Part shown: positions 54,575 through 64,000 of the stretch, piece by piece
Numbering within the stretch: position 1 is the first letter of the stretch
Layout of the letters: every line of letters starts with the position of its first letter
DNA from: Kappaphycus alvarezii
Taxonomy: Eukaryota; Rhodophyta; Florideophyceae; Gigartinales; Solieriaceae
Direction of reading: 5' to 3'
DNA: 64,000 nt
Assembly (NCBI GenBank): GCA_002205965.3
Contig: NADL03000098.1
Location: 124,001 to 188,000 of the forward strand
The notes under the pieces: generated by a model
Told to the model about the DNA's origin: nothing
The model's database searches: none
The model's input: only the letters and a program-made list of their open reading frames with translations
Translations under genes and position numbers: made by a program

Positions 54575-55534
54575 CTAACGTTTACTTCTCTTGCGCAAAG
54601 CCTTATAGGCAGCAATCTCTTGTGCAATTTTACTTTCTCTAGCACATCTTACTGATGATACACCTTGATATTGAACCCCTTGCTTACCTATTGTTCTTTT
54701 GCTCTGTTGTCGGTTGATGAGTCACTGCAACATTTCTATCACCCTGATCATTATTCCTACGACTTTTATTTTTCAAAGACGGAGTAACATCACCTCATTG
54801 TCCATCTCTGACATTCTTTGGCGACCTTGCCGGATTTGCGTAGTCTGCAACATCAGAATCTTTCTCGTCAACCATTTCTTCATCTTCCGTAACCTCATCT
54901 TCCTGCGCTGCGCTAATTTATCATCAATCCCCTGTTTCACTGCCAGCATTCACATTGCTCGCAGAAGTATTTTTCTTGCTTTTGCTAGTCAGTCTGCTAT
55001 TGCTTCCTGAACAGGTACGATGGTCTTACACTTTTTACTCATACCACACATTGAAGCAGTTCTTCAATAGCCCATCGTATTTGGGAAGACACAGGATTAC
55101 ATGGCATAGTCTAAATTTATGAGAAGATCGAAGCCCGGACCAAACGTGTCTGTTTTGACCTCACAGAGCACAAAGAAGGACCTCCTTCTATCGAAAGGTG
55201 CATGGCCTGTAACTGAAAGCCTAGGTCGAACACCATCTGGACTTTGAATCAAAAAATCTCTTCCGCTTTCTGTTCTTCGCTAGCCCAATGAGTCTCCGCG
55301 TCTCACTTTTTTCCAGTTCCTCCTCCGCCTTTTCGTTCTCTCCCTGACTCACTAGAGTCGCTGCATGTAACAGAAGCTCACTCCAGAATCACACGTGAAA
55401 TCTGCCGTTTCCCGAACCTTTTTCGACTTCTCCCGATAGCTTTGTAGAGATTGAAATATTTCATCTGTCTCCAACAAGTCTTGTCTCTGGAAAAATCGGC
55501 AACCGATGAAGGCGTTTACTACTTTGCAATTCAA
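54575..55534 (-). pseudogene. Coding-like minus-strand region, unknown (part 2)
   Basis: Near 54690-54575 the minus strand reads GVSSVRCARESKIAQEIAAY continuing KALRKRSKR and a stop, a plausible basic C-terminus. Around 54930-54800 an acidic segment reads QEDEVTEDEEMVDEKDSDVA. A 60-codon frame at 55534-55352 contains YREKSKKVRETADFTCDSG. Stops and slips between them. These could be parts of one decayed gene with disordered acidic linkers. The plus-strand 103-codon frame at 54699-55010 is probably its shadow. Confidence 0.3.
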
Positions 55535-56002
55535 TACCTGGGATGCAAAAATTTACTCCCATTTCAAGTGTGACGAAGGGGAACGAAAGAGGGCTCTCTG
55601 CTGAGTCACTCCATTATTTCCACATTTTCTTTGGAGTAAAAATTTACATGGCGTGTTTAGACAGCTTTAAAGGCTGGAAGGAGCCGTTCTATCTAATATA
55701 GTTGCCAATACACTTCCAAAAAAGTAACATACCATTGAAGTTCTTCTTTTGTGAGGAAGAGACAAAAGATGGGATTCTTGGGATTTTCGCTGCTTCCCCA
55801 AATGACTATTTCCTCCACTGCAGTCTTCATAGCAACCCAAATTCTTTCAAGAATCTTACCTATATAAAGTACAGAGAACAGTATTCCAGTTTAGCTAGTC
55901 GCAACATGGAGCGCATATTTTAGTCACATCACTACACATTGATGCAGTAGCTTTGTCCTGTTCTTCTCTAGTACGATACGTAAGAACGTTTCATGGCCAA
56001 CA
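55535..56002. other. No gene recognised
   Basis: Only a 73-codon plus-strand frame (55702-55923) without recognisable features. Confidence 0.3.
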
Positions 56003-57916
56003 TCACAATTCTGCCAGTGCGGTGAGATATTTGTCACGCTCCTTCTTAAGCTTGATGGCAGCAACTCTAGTCTTGATCTCTAGAAAGCTGACTATCATCT
56101 TCATGGCCTCAGAATCCGAATAAGTACCCTATTCCTGTCTTTCATAGCATCCAACCGCAGCGCCACAATTCCATGAGGAGATCAAGCCAAATACCTCTTC
56201 TCCTTTTGCGCAGCCATTCCAATCAAATAATTCCTCCATTTCACTTCTAGATCTTAGTGCACTAGCCACAGAACGCTCGTTAACAGTGCCCATTTTCATG
56301 GCTTCGGTCGCAACAACGTGAATTAAACCTATTCAAGAAGGGATCAAACCACTGCTTACTTGACCTCTGATCCTGTCCCTCCCCATTAACACAATTTAGC
56401 ATCTCCCCTTTCTCCCTCAAGATCAGCATAACCCGCCTGGCATTTGTGGTAGTCCATCTGAATAGTCGAAGAAGAAACCAGTTTACAGAAAGTTGTCCCA
56501 ATTTCAGCATTTCGCATCTGGACTTTAGAAATGGCTCCAGACTTCCCCTTACGATTTGCATGTACTCTTTTTTGTCCGACTTAATCTTGAAAAGGGTCCT
56601 GGGAGGGACATTTTTGGCCTTCAGAACCGCTATCCAAGGGTCAAGCGCTCTTCTGATACTCGGAGGAACCAGATACATAAATTTCAACATTTTTGCAAAC
56701 TTATCATTTCCATGCTCCCTAACAGCAACTGCCCTCATAACGTTGTCGGCAAGGAGTTTGGCAGCTGCACCAGCATTATTTATCGCAATAAATACCTACG
56801 TGAAAGACAGGGACCGTACCCTATGACAAACTCCTTTCGACTGTCAAAGTTCACGTCTGGTGACTCCAAATCTCGGGGAGGCGTCTCTTCATGGTCCGGT
56901 CCGAATAGTTGAACCAAGGCAGTAAAAATCATCATGTTTATCCTCGTTAACTGAAGAGCCATCATCATCTTGCAATCCAATTTCCTCCTCTCTCTCCTCG
57001 CCAGACCTTTGCACGACATACTTCCGTGTCACTTGCAGATAGTACATTGCAACAAAAGAATGAAACTTGAGCCAGTAGTTTTGCATCACAAACAAATAAA
57101 TAATTCTGGACTCCACTGACAGCAGGATAAACAACTGCTTTCCATACCCTTTATCAGAATTTGTTATAATTCCAGATAACTCCTTTCTCCCCGCCCTTCC
57201 AAAAGAATTGTTAATAAGGTTCGAACGTTTTCTATCTGCGCCTCTCCCCTCCGTCAGAAACGAAGAGTGAAAACTATTCGGAACAAAGCACATGCAAAGG
57301 CTTCTGCAGTTTGACCTTCACGATCAGCCTTGCAGTTGTTAATATTCTAAACTTGATTATCAGATGCTATTGCTCCGAAAAGGTCATCATGTAACGTTGC
57401 CAAGATTTCATCTGATTGGAGAAAAAAATTTTGTGTAACGCCAAACGCCAAACGCTGCAAGCTCAAACTCGGAGAGCTGGCTTGTAAGATCTCTCTGGGA
57501 GTTCCACGTAACATTTCCATCGCTGCCCCTTCCAGTCGGTGAGAAAAACAATTCGTGCTGCGCAATAAAAAGGACCCTTTCAAGTGATGGGACAACGTAT
57601 CCCGACTTCTTGTAACGATCAATAGTTCGTTCAAAGCTAAACATAGTTTTATGGGAGTACGGGAGTACATGAGCACCGCCACACAACAGTACATGTCTTC
57701 CAAAAGTAAATCACCCACACCTTCCCCCCTGACGGCTGCCTCCAGAGAGAGAGGGGCATATCTACGCACAAAGAAGTGCCTAGGCAAGAGTTCCGTCCTC
57801 ATATCGTGTTCTGAACATGGTGTACGATCGTCAGGTGCCGTGGTGGTAATGCCGGAGGCGTCTACGCAATACATGCTCAGCCAACAAGGGATGTAACAAT
57901 AGGACCCACCAAGCAT
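56003..57916 (-). pseudogene. Large coding-like minus-strand region, unknown (part 1)
   Basis: A 189-codon frame opens with ATG at 57916. An alternative frame over the same DNA (57686-57408: ERTIDRYKKSGYVVPSLERV) also looks protein-like, so slips are likely. It continues through 57293-56889 (LFILLSVESRIIYLFVMQNY), 57019-56780, and a 152-codon frame 56738-56280 (FMYLVPPSIRRALDPWIAVL, LFRWTTTNARRVMLILREKG). It ends near 56110-56003 with a Lys/Glu-rich helix FLEIKTRVAAIKLKKERDKY and LTALAEL-stop. About 1.9 kb, at least four frame changes. No family recognised; it may be a large transposon or host gene. An isolated LTR sits 18 bp before its start. Confidence 0.4.
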
Positions 57917-57934
57917 GGTGATGTGGGAACAGCT

Positions 57935-58476
57935 TGTGAAAATTGGACAAATAATGTTACAGGTATAGGAAAACTATCCAAATGTTTTCCATATCGAACA
58001 CAGGGATGAAAAATTGTGCAACAATTTTTATTTATTGCAAATTATCGAAAATAGTTTTATCTATTTTCACTGCCCCATATTTTATAGTGTATTACACGTG
58101 AAGCAATTTTTATGTCTTTAAGTTGGTTTTTAAATTCTACAGTTATAATTACTGGAATCATATTGCCAGCAAATTATTATTTGGATTAATGCTCACCTGG
58201 ATAATTATTCTACAATTATTATTGAGCATGAATTTGGTCTACAATTATTATTATACTGGTGGAATCATCTAGTAGCTTTCTATTACGTTCTGCAGTATAA
58301 ATAGTCTTTGGGCAGTTAGAAACTTTTAGCAAGTCTCGGGCCATCGAACTATCCTCGACGATCAATAAATATTGGTTTTCTTTTTATCATTATTCTCGGT
58401 TTTATTCAGGTTATTTATCATTCATTTATTTGGAAATACCTATTTTTTATCTACGCACATCATTTAATTTTTACAG
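57935..58476 (+). repeat. Isolated LTR of the copia B/C family
   Basis: Begins TGTGAAAATTGGACAAATAA and ends TTTTTACAG, aligning over its whole length with the copia B 5' LTR (shared ATTCTACAG-TATAATTAC, GAGCATGAATTTGGT, TCGGGCCATCG) and less closely with family C. It has TATAAATA at 58296-58303. No gag follows: the next sequence is RT debris. It is therefore a solo LTR or a truncated element. A 5-bp ACAGC occurs on both sides (57929-57933 and 58479-58483), but using it as a target duplication would need slightly different LTR ends. Confidence 0.8.
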
Positions 58477-58499
58477 GTACAGCGATGTTGAGGGACTGA

Positions 58500-58976
58500 C
58501 TGAAAAACGATGAGTGAAGGTGCTATGGACCAGCTACTGAAAAGTGGCTGTAATTCCTGTCCACAGGCATGCCGCGTTCGAAGCAACCGGTAACGCGGCA
58601 TATGTTTGTTGCAGGATGGTGGCCCTGACCTTCGGGTGGAAAGTCGAAAGGAGATCGGATTTCGAGCCTTGGACAGAGCAGTACTGAACCCAAACTCCGC
58701 ACTGGGCCCGACAGAATGTCTCCGCGGCTTCTGCAGCCGTTGGACAGCACAAGGGTGAGCCGTCAACCTGGGGTGACGTGCATCTCGGTGCAAACGGCTG
58801 TTGTGACGAGACTAGCCCATGGGCACCCCCCAGATGAGACAATCCCTCGTGCCTCCTCAGCAACGCTACTACCCATCCAGCCCCTACCAGAGAGGATCCG
58901 CCCCGTTGCAATTGGGATGTCTTACGGCGACTGCTGGCAAAGGTACTCCTACCACAAGCACTGGGAGGGGAAGTGT
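58500..58976 (-). pseudogene. Non-LTR-type RT debris (copy R6)
   Basis: On the minus strand near 58640-58537, YAALPVASNAACLWTGITAT matches SALTVTSNAACLLAGLPST of copy R4, the RT C-terminus. On the plus strand near 58877-58950, LPERIRPVAIGMSYGD matches the RT finger motif of copies R2 and R5 (GIRPIVVGETLR). Two oppositely oriented pieces of the same RT family therefore lie side by side, implying rearrangement. Confidence 0.5.
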
Positions 58977-59494
58977 TGTGAAAATTGACCAAATATTTTA
59001 ATCTCTATCCTGGTGTCCTACGGTGATACTGAATTGTTGAGCAATATTTTTATTAAGGCCCACAATTTATATTTATTGTAAATCATCAAGGAATAATTTT
59101 ATCTATTTTACACTGGCCCTTTTTTATGTTGAATTCAGCGTGTTATAATTTTTATGTCCTACAGTTGGTTTTTATATTATACAGGCTATACTTGTTGCAT
59201 TTATGCTGCCAACAAATTATTATCTGGATGAGTGCTTACCTGGAAAATACTGCAATAATTATTGCTGAGCCTGAATCATGTCTACCAGAATTATTCTACC
59301 CTGGTGTAGAGTATAAGTAGTACTAGGTTGTTAGAAATATTTTTACATCCTCGGGCTATCGAATATTCCCTCGATCAGCTATCATTAAATTTGGTTTTCT
59401 ATTTCATTATTCATTCTAAGTCCGATTGTGGCATTTATTTATTTATTCAAGTTGGAACTATTATTATTTGGATCTACCCCCAATTATTTTGCAG
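58977..59494 (+). repeat. Copia C 5' LTR
   Basis: Starts TGTGAAAATTGACCAAATAT; the same start recurs at 63936. TATAAGTA at 59312-59319 is the probable core promoter. The block conserved with the other LTRs ends TTTTGCAG at 59494, two bases before the gag ATG, leaving no room for a separate leader with primer-binding site. Either the LTR proper ends earlier and part of this block is leader, or translation starts unusually close to the LTR. Confidence 0.75.
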
Positions 59495-59496
59495 TT

Positions 59497-60310
59497 ATGG
59501 GCCCAGATCGCCCCGAAATTCCTTCAAGGCCGAAATTTTCATGGGATCTTCGCACGGCTCCTTGGACGGATGGTAAAGGACCTCAAGAAAAATATTTTGA
59601 TGCTGTTCAAAAATGGAAATCTGTTCATGATTTATTACCAGCATCAAATTCTAATAAGGTTCCTAAGGCAGTACAAGGTCTTGTCTTACAATCACAATTA
59701 TTTGGACGAGCTCTTGATATTTGTAAGAAAATTCCAGACACAGAAATTCAGTCTGAAAATGGTGCATTAGCGATTGCTAACGCTATTCATAAGGTGGATC
59801 CTCTATCATCTATATCAGATACATTTCAAAAATTCTTAGATCTATTGCACACTACTCGTGGTGATAGTGAGTCTTTCAAAAATTTTGAATCACGGTTTGA
59901 TGCTCAAATTGCCCGATTTCATTCATCTACTGGTACTTCGAAATTACCTGAAGCACTGGTATCATTTTTGCTCCTGGCTAATTCCAAAATTGATTCAAAC
60001 CAGCGAGTATCTATTTTGGCTGCTGCTTCTCCGAAGCATGAAGAAGCCGATTTGGAAAAAGGAAAAATCCTAGAATTAATCAAATATTCAGAAATATCAT
60101 CTATTATTCGTGCATGTGATAAACCAAAAAATACAAATCAAATATATGGAAATGCTCAAAAATATATCTCTTCAAGTCAATCAAATATTTCATACGGAGA
60201 AAGAAAAATTTCAAGAAAAATAATAAGCAAAGATTATCTCCTGAAGACTTTGCTGCCTCAAGGCAAAATCAACTTGTGACCGATGTGGAGAAATTGGCCA
60301 TTGGGCCTAT
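59497..60310 (+). pseudogene. Copia C gag with zinc knuckle
   Basis: ATG at 59497 (MGPDRPEIPSRPKFSWDLRT) is preferred over the upstream ATG at 59428, because family B starts at the same residue and the upstream part lies in the LTR. The frame runs 261 codons to 60279, with AVQGLVLQSQLFGRALDICK and STGTSKLPEALVSFLLLANS, the helical capsid region. Two single-base slips near 60215 and 60272 separate it from the zinc knuckle CDRCGEIGHWAYEKDKC at 60275-60325, whose last spacing is longer (H-x7-C) than the usual H-x4-C. The role is the nucleocapsid. Confidence 0.8.
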
Positions 60311-60364
60311 GAAAAAGATAAATGCAAGAGTGCTAAAAATTATCATAAAGGTTCATCATCTAGA

Positions 60365-60980
60365 ATGGGAAATGCAGAAAATATCAAAGACAAAAATGAT
60401 TCTGGTTCTGTAACATTTCATATGGTAAAAACGGTGCTTGATTCTCCGTCAAATACGTTATACCCAGGTCCGTTACTTGATGATGGAGCACCGTATAGTG
60501 GAATGGGATTGTTGAATTACGAGCACTTTCGAAATTTATTTTACCGAATGGAATGGAATTCTTGATGAACTTCCTGAATGTATCAAGGACACGCCCTTCT
60601 GGCAATACGGAAATGGCGACCACTCAAGCGAAAAAAGAAAAATGATCGGTTCAATATTTTTATCAGCTATTTCAGACAATGGAAATCAGGTTAAAATAAG
60701 GCATCTAATAATCAGTGGATCATCTCAATGGGTTATTGGAAGAAATATCACAAGAAAATCAAATATTATTCATATGACGGACAATCGCATCGAGTTCGAG
60801 TCCGCAAATAATTCAATCGATTCTATAACATTGGTGGATCATGGTCATCATTGTTATGTACCGGAAATATATTTATACAATCATCCGAACCTATTGAAAA
60901 CTCATTTCTATCAGCAATTTGTTCCAACAATATCAATACATCAAAAAATATATCTTGGGCTGAAAAGAAGAAAATAATTA
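60365..60980 (+). pseudogene. Copia C protease region
   Basis: LYPGPLLDDGAPYSGMG at about 60458-60510 holds the retropepsin-type active site in the D-D-G-A form seen in GalEa-like copia elements. After a slip near 60530 another frame gives MIGSIFLSAISDNGNQVKIR and SQWVIGRNITRKSNIIHM, the rest of the protease, with the conserved VIGRN segment. One frame change within the domain. Confidence 0.75.
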
Positions 60981-62302
60981 ATAAGGTTCACAAACATGTA
61001 TGTGGTCACTCAAATTATGATGATATAAAACTATTGTTACAAAGAAATTTTATATGGGACGATGAATGCAAAAAATATTTATCAAGCATAATTGACTCCT
61101 GCAAATTTTGTGATGTCACAAAAAAACCATCTCATCCTCGTGCAGTATCTTTAAGCTCTATATCTCGCGGATTTAATGAAATTGTGTTTGTGTGGATCAT
61201 TTTTTGTGGAAAACTTGGATATTTTTCACATTATGGACTCGGTTACCAGGTATTCAACTGGTTCAATAGTGCCCTCTTTAAGGATGGAAAATTGCATTGA
61301 TTGTATTGAGACTCTCTGGTTAACACCATTTTGGGACCCTAACAATTTAATGGGAGATCAGGCGTTTGACAATGATAATTTTAGAAGCTATCTTGAGGAA
61401 AGAGGAATTTCGTTTTGTCCTATTGGTTCCCGCCGCCATAACAAAAATTATATTGAGTCAAAACATAAAATATTGAGAGACATTTATATCCGTTTAAAAA
61501 TATCCGATTCTTCTGCAAGTAATACGGTTCGTATTGCTCGAATGTTTCAAATATCGAATGATTTATATGGAAATGATGTTGTTTCTTCATACGAGCTTGC
61601 CACTGGTCACACTCGACCCATCGATAATTCTGGTCCTCGAAGTCTACCAAATGATTTAAGAGAAGCTCATAATGAGCTAATAGCCAAGAGGAAATTAAAT
61701 CTTATTCTAAAATCAAAGTCTGTGACCGATATTCCAATTAATGTTGGCGATATTGTGGAAATTTTTATTCATCTACCAAATCAGAAAAAGGATCTTGGTC
61801 ATCGCCCAAACCAGTATTGAAATTCGACAAAAAATCTCTTATCGTCACAGTACCTGGATCCAATGGAAAATTTATACATGCTGCAATTGAAGATGTCCGA
61901 CATTCCGTTTCATCTAATGAACTAGCATACCAAATTCAAAAGGCAAATGATTTATTGAATCAGTCTATTGAATATTCTGTGGAAGATATTTCTGATGAAA
62001 CAAATATTACCGAAGTGAAGAATGTGGGCGAAAACAATTTTGACGATCATTCTGATGATGGTAATTTTAACCCAAATATGAATACTGATGTCGAAAAATA
62101 TAATGAATCAGAAAGTGATGGAAATTTATCAGAATCTAAAAACATATTATCTCTCGAACATGTTCCGATTGAATCTGAACTTAGTTCCCTGCACCCTGAA
62201 AATTTAATTCATATCCCTATTGATGAAAACGATGGAATTGATGCGCATGAAATTGAGTTGTTACCTGGAACGGAATTGAAATCATCTGAAAAAAAGATCT
62301 GA
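60851..62302 (+). pseudogene. Copia C integrase and C-terminal linker
   Basis: Zinc-binding region HKHVCGHSNYDDIKLLLQRN with C-K-F-C following about 40 residues later (60989-61115). After a slip near 61195 a 214-codon frame (61176-61820) carries the first Asp region (FHIMDSVTRYSTGS follows it), GDQAFDNDNFRSYLEERGIS with the second Asp, and NYIESKHKILRDIYIRL with the catalytic Glu. The SH3-like tail continues, again after a slip, in the 161-codon frame 61817-62302 (SLIVTVPGSNGKFIHAAIED), then an acidic Asn/Ser-rich linker ending ELLPGTELKSSE. Confidence 0.8.
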
Positions 62303-62983
62303 GTTTTTATCATAAAAGGTTTGGATCTAAAGAATTTTTACTTCATCAAGCATCTGGACTTCCATCTCATATTATTTCAAATGCGTACAATACGGAAGAA
62401 AATAATTTTCTCACTACTGTTCAAAAATTCATGTTTCAAAAATTCCTCCCGACTCGAATGTAATATCCAGTCACGTTTTATACAAAATAAAAATTTTGGA
62501 TGATGGAAAATATTATTGCAAGGCTCGAATTGCTCCGCATGGAAATGAGGACAAGGAGAAAAATAATTTGAGAACTGATTCGGAATCTTGTTCTCCGATG
62601 GCAATTAGAATTCTCTTATCAATTGCTACAATTTTTAAATGGAATTTATCAAAGGTTGATGTGAAGTCTGCATTTTTACAATCTGGATCAGCATTACGAG
62701 ATGTTTATGTGAGACCTCCTCGGGAATGCTCGAAAAATCCTTCTATTGGTTATTACTGTCTGCTTCATATGGGTTAGTCAACGCGAATGCAAAATGGCAA
62801 ATACACTCTGATAATACTTTCTTTGACCTCGGATTGAAATCAGTCGTTTATATACCCCAATTATTTTTCATGAGTTTAAAAGGATCCTTAATTCTGCTTG
62901 TTGTTAAATTGGTCGATGATATACTTATTACTGGACAAAAAAAATTAAGAAGCAATTTATCCAAGATCTTGGAAAGTATATAA
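62303..62983 (+). pseudogene. Copia C reverse transcriptase
   Basis: GKYYCKARIAPHGNEDKEKN (62505-62565) is the finger region, SESCSPMAIRILLSIATIFK the next helix, and LSKVDVKSAFLQSGSALRDV (about 62648-62707) palm motif A with its catalytic Asp. After a slip near 62740, LVVKLVDDILITGQKK (about 62899-62946) is the VDD palm motif C. The frame is lost between 62776 and 62870. The thumb and connection (62984-63194) are without an open frame. Confidence 0.8.
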
Positions 62984-63194
62984 GCTTGGTACAATCGTAC
63001 ATAGTCCTGGATCTTTTATTTCAATGGAGTAAAATTCATGCAGTTTGATGACTATAAATTAATGTCTCAGCTGATGAAAAGCTAAATGGACTGGAACCCC
63101 ATTCAATATCAAGAAATCGTCGAAAACAACCTGATGAAGAAATGAACTCATTTGAAAACTTCGCTTTTAATTCGTTAAATGGTCAATTGTCTAT

Positions 63195-63905
63195 TTGGGT
63201 ATGGTTGCATCTCCAGTGTCTGCCTTTACAGCAAGTTATTTACAACAGAAAAGGTCAAATCCATTGGTTCGTGATTTATCTATCCAATCTTCTATGCTTC
63301 GGAATTTAAAATCTTTTGGTTCTACAAGCACGTATCGGCGCCCGGAAGTTTCTGGAAATTTCAATTTATCAGTTGTTGTTTTTTCTGATGCAGGAAAACC
63401 AGCCGGATCGACAAATGCGCAACTTGGATGTATTGGTGGGTTGCTAATTGGCTCCTTAAATTGTAATTCAATATTTCATACAATTTATTGGCATTCACAT
63501 CTATCTCGGCGTCCTGTTAAATCTATTGCATCTGGTGAAATATTGGCTGCTGGTGAAGCTATCGAGGAAGGAAAAATTATTGCAGCAGCATACAGTACAC
63601 TTCTAAATATCAATATTCCTCTTCATGTTGCTGTTGATTCAAAAGATCTATTCAGCTCTCTATCTACTTGTCGTGTGCCTGAAGATAAATCTATTAGAGC
63701 GGATGTTCAATTAATTCGATATAATTTCGAAACGAACAAAATCAAGAAAATGCTATGGATACCTGGTTCAATTAATCCCTCCGACCCGCTCACAAAAAAG
63801 GACAGTCCTGTATCTGACATGCTCAAGCTCCTTTTATTTGATGGATCTATACCTATGGATATGAGTAATATTTTATCTCGGGATTCATCTCAGTCAACAG
63901 GATAA
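63195..63905 (+). pseudogene. Copia C RNase H, open reading frame intact
   Basis: A 236-codon frame with no stop. VVFSDAGKPAGSTNAQLGCI holds the first catalytic Asp, KSIASGEILAAGEAIEEGKI the Glu, LHVAVDSKDLFSSLSTCRVP the third acidic residue, and GSINPSDPLTKKDSP the final Asp in the D-P-L-T-K form typical of copia. In the living element this is the C-terminus of the polyprotein, so the ATG at 63195 is internal. The stop at 63905 is followed 18 bp later by the polypurine tract. Confidence 0.85.
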
Positions 63906-63922
63906 ATTTAGTTCAATATTTC

Positions 63923-63935
63923 AAAGGGGAAGTAG
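63923..63935 (+). other. Polypurine tract of copia C
   Basis: AAAGGGGAAGTAG directly before the 3' LTR start at 63936, the expected position for the plus-strand primer. Confidence 0.8.
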
Positions 63936-64000
63936 TGTGAAAATTGACCAAATATTTTAATCTCTATCCCGGTGTCCTACAGTGATGCTGAATTGGTGGA
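63936..64000 (+). repeat. Copia C 3' LTR, cut by window end
   Basis: First 65 bp, starting TGTGAAAATTGACCAAATAT, match 58977-59041 with about four substitutions. Confidence 0.9.

Larger units (their letters stand above)
58977..64000 (+). mobile_element. Copia retrotransposon, family C, best preserved, cut by window end
   Basis: The plus-strand order is 5' LTR, gag, zinc knuckle, protease, integrase, RT, RNase H, polypurine tract, start of 3' LTR. Protease motif DDGAPYSG and the overall style resemble the GalEa-like copia clade. The first 65 bp of the two LTRs differ at about four positions, so insertion is not very recent. Six or more frame changes in the coding region mean it is not autonomous, although RNase H is fully open. 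Confidence 0.85.

Noticed and set aside
54699-55010. 103-codon plus-strand ORF rich in Ile, Ser and Cys
   Set aside because: The minus strand carries an acidic, protein-like reading over the same bases; the plus frame is probably its shadow.
57929-58483. ACAGC target-site duplication around the isolated LTR
   Set aside because: It requires LTR ends that disagree by one to three bases with those of families B and C; noted only as a possibility.
59428-59496. Upstream ATG extending copia C gag by 23 codons
   Set aside because: This part lies in the LTR and family B starts at the residue encoded at 59497.
1-64000. rRNA genes, tRNA genes, bacterial operons or CRISPR loci
   Set aside because: None was seen; intron, LTR and Harbinger features point to a nuclear eukaryotic sequence.

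Overview
The window is eukaryotic and transposon-dense. Nearly everything with recognisable protein similarity is a retroelement or DNA-transposon remnant. One multi-exon host-type membrane transporter is present, and it is broken by frame slips. Evidence for a eukaryote: several Ty1/copia-type LTR elements, a PIF/Harbinger element, non-LTR reverse-transcriptase fragments, a canonical GTAAGT spliceosomal donor in the transporter, and TATA-type promoters inside LTRs. I cannot name the organism. The copia family at the right end resembles the GalEa-like copia clade known from red algae and some animals, so a red alga is my first guess. A fungus or another alga is not excluded.

Layout. Positions 1-4680: a decayed copia element (family A, plus strand) with gag, protease, integrase, RT and RNase H in order. 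About 5280-28840: a sharply AT-rich island with almost no coding signal. It holds a 59-bp minisatellite, a long perfect-core hairpin, short tandem and dispersed repeats, a MITE-like inverted-repeat element, one plausible small gene (26915-27187, minus) and a few coding-like remnants. About 28880-30000: C-terminal part of a non-LTR-type RT (minus). 30790-33472: a PIF/Harbinger element with terminal inverted repeats, a frameshifted DDE transposase, a convergent coiled-coil ORF and a perfect 44-bp GC-rich palindrome between the two. 33928-37553: another copy of the same RT family, split by a ~1.3-kb insertion. 38249-39777: major-facilitator transporter pseudogene (minus). 41000-45260: TACTG/CAGTA palindromes and two more RT fragments.

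45423-50773: copia family B, heavily decayed, with a nested ~0.9-kb insertion and a truncated 3' LTR. 50829-53100: remnants of a third copia family. 53214-57916: minus-strand coding-like pseudogene material of unknown family. 57935-58476: an isolated LTR. 58500-58976: RT scraps. 58977-64000: copia family C, the best preserved element (RNase H frame intact), whose 3' LTR runs off the window end.

Functionally this is a transposon graveyard: nested insertions, truncated LTRs and repeated scraps shared between loci. I do not see an intact new multi-gene system. The most notable unexplained structures are the 44-bp palindrome, the recurrent TACTGTACAGTA palindromes, the 79-nt hairpin with a repeated flank, and two short repeats shared between distant transposon borders.
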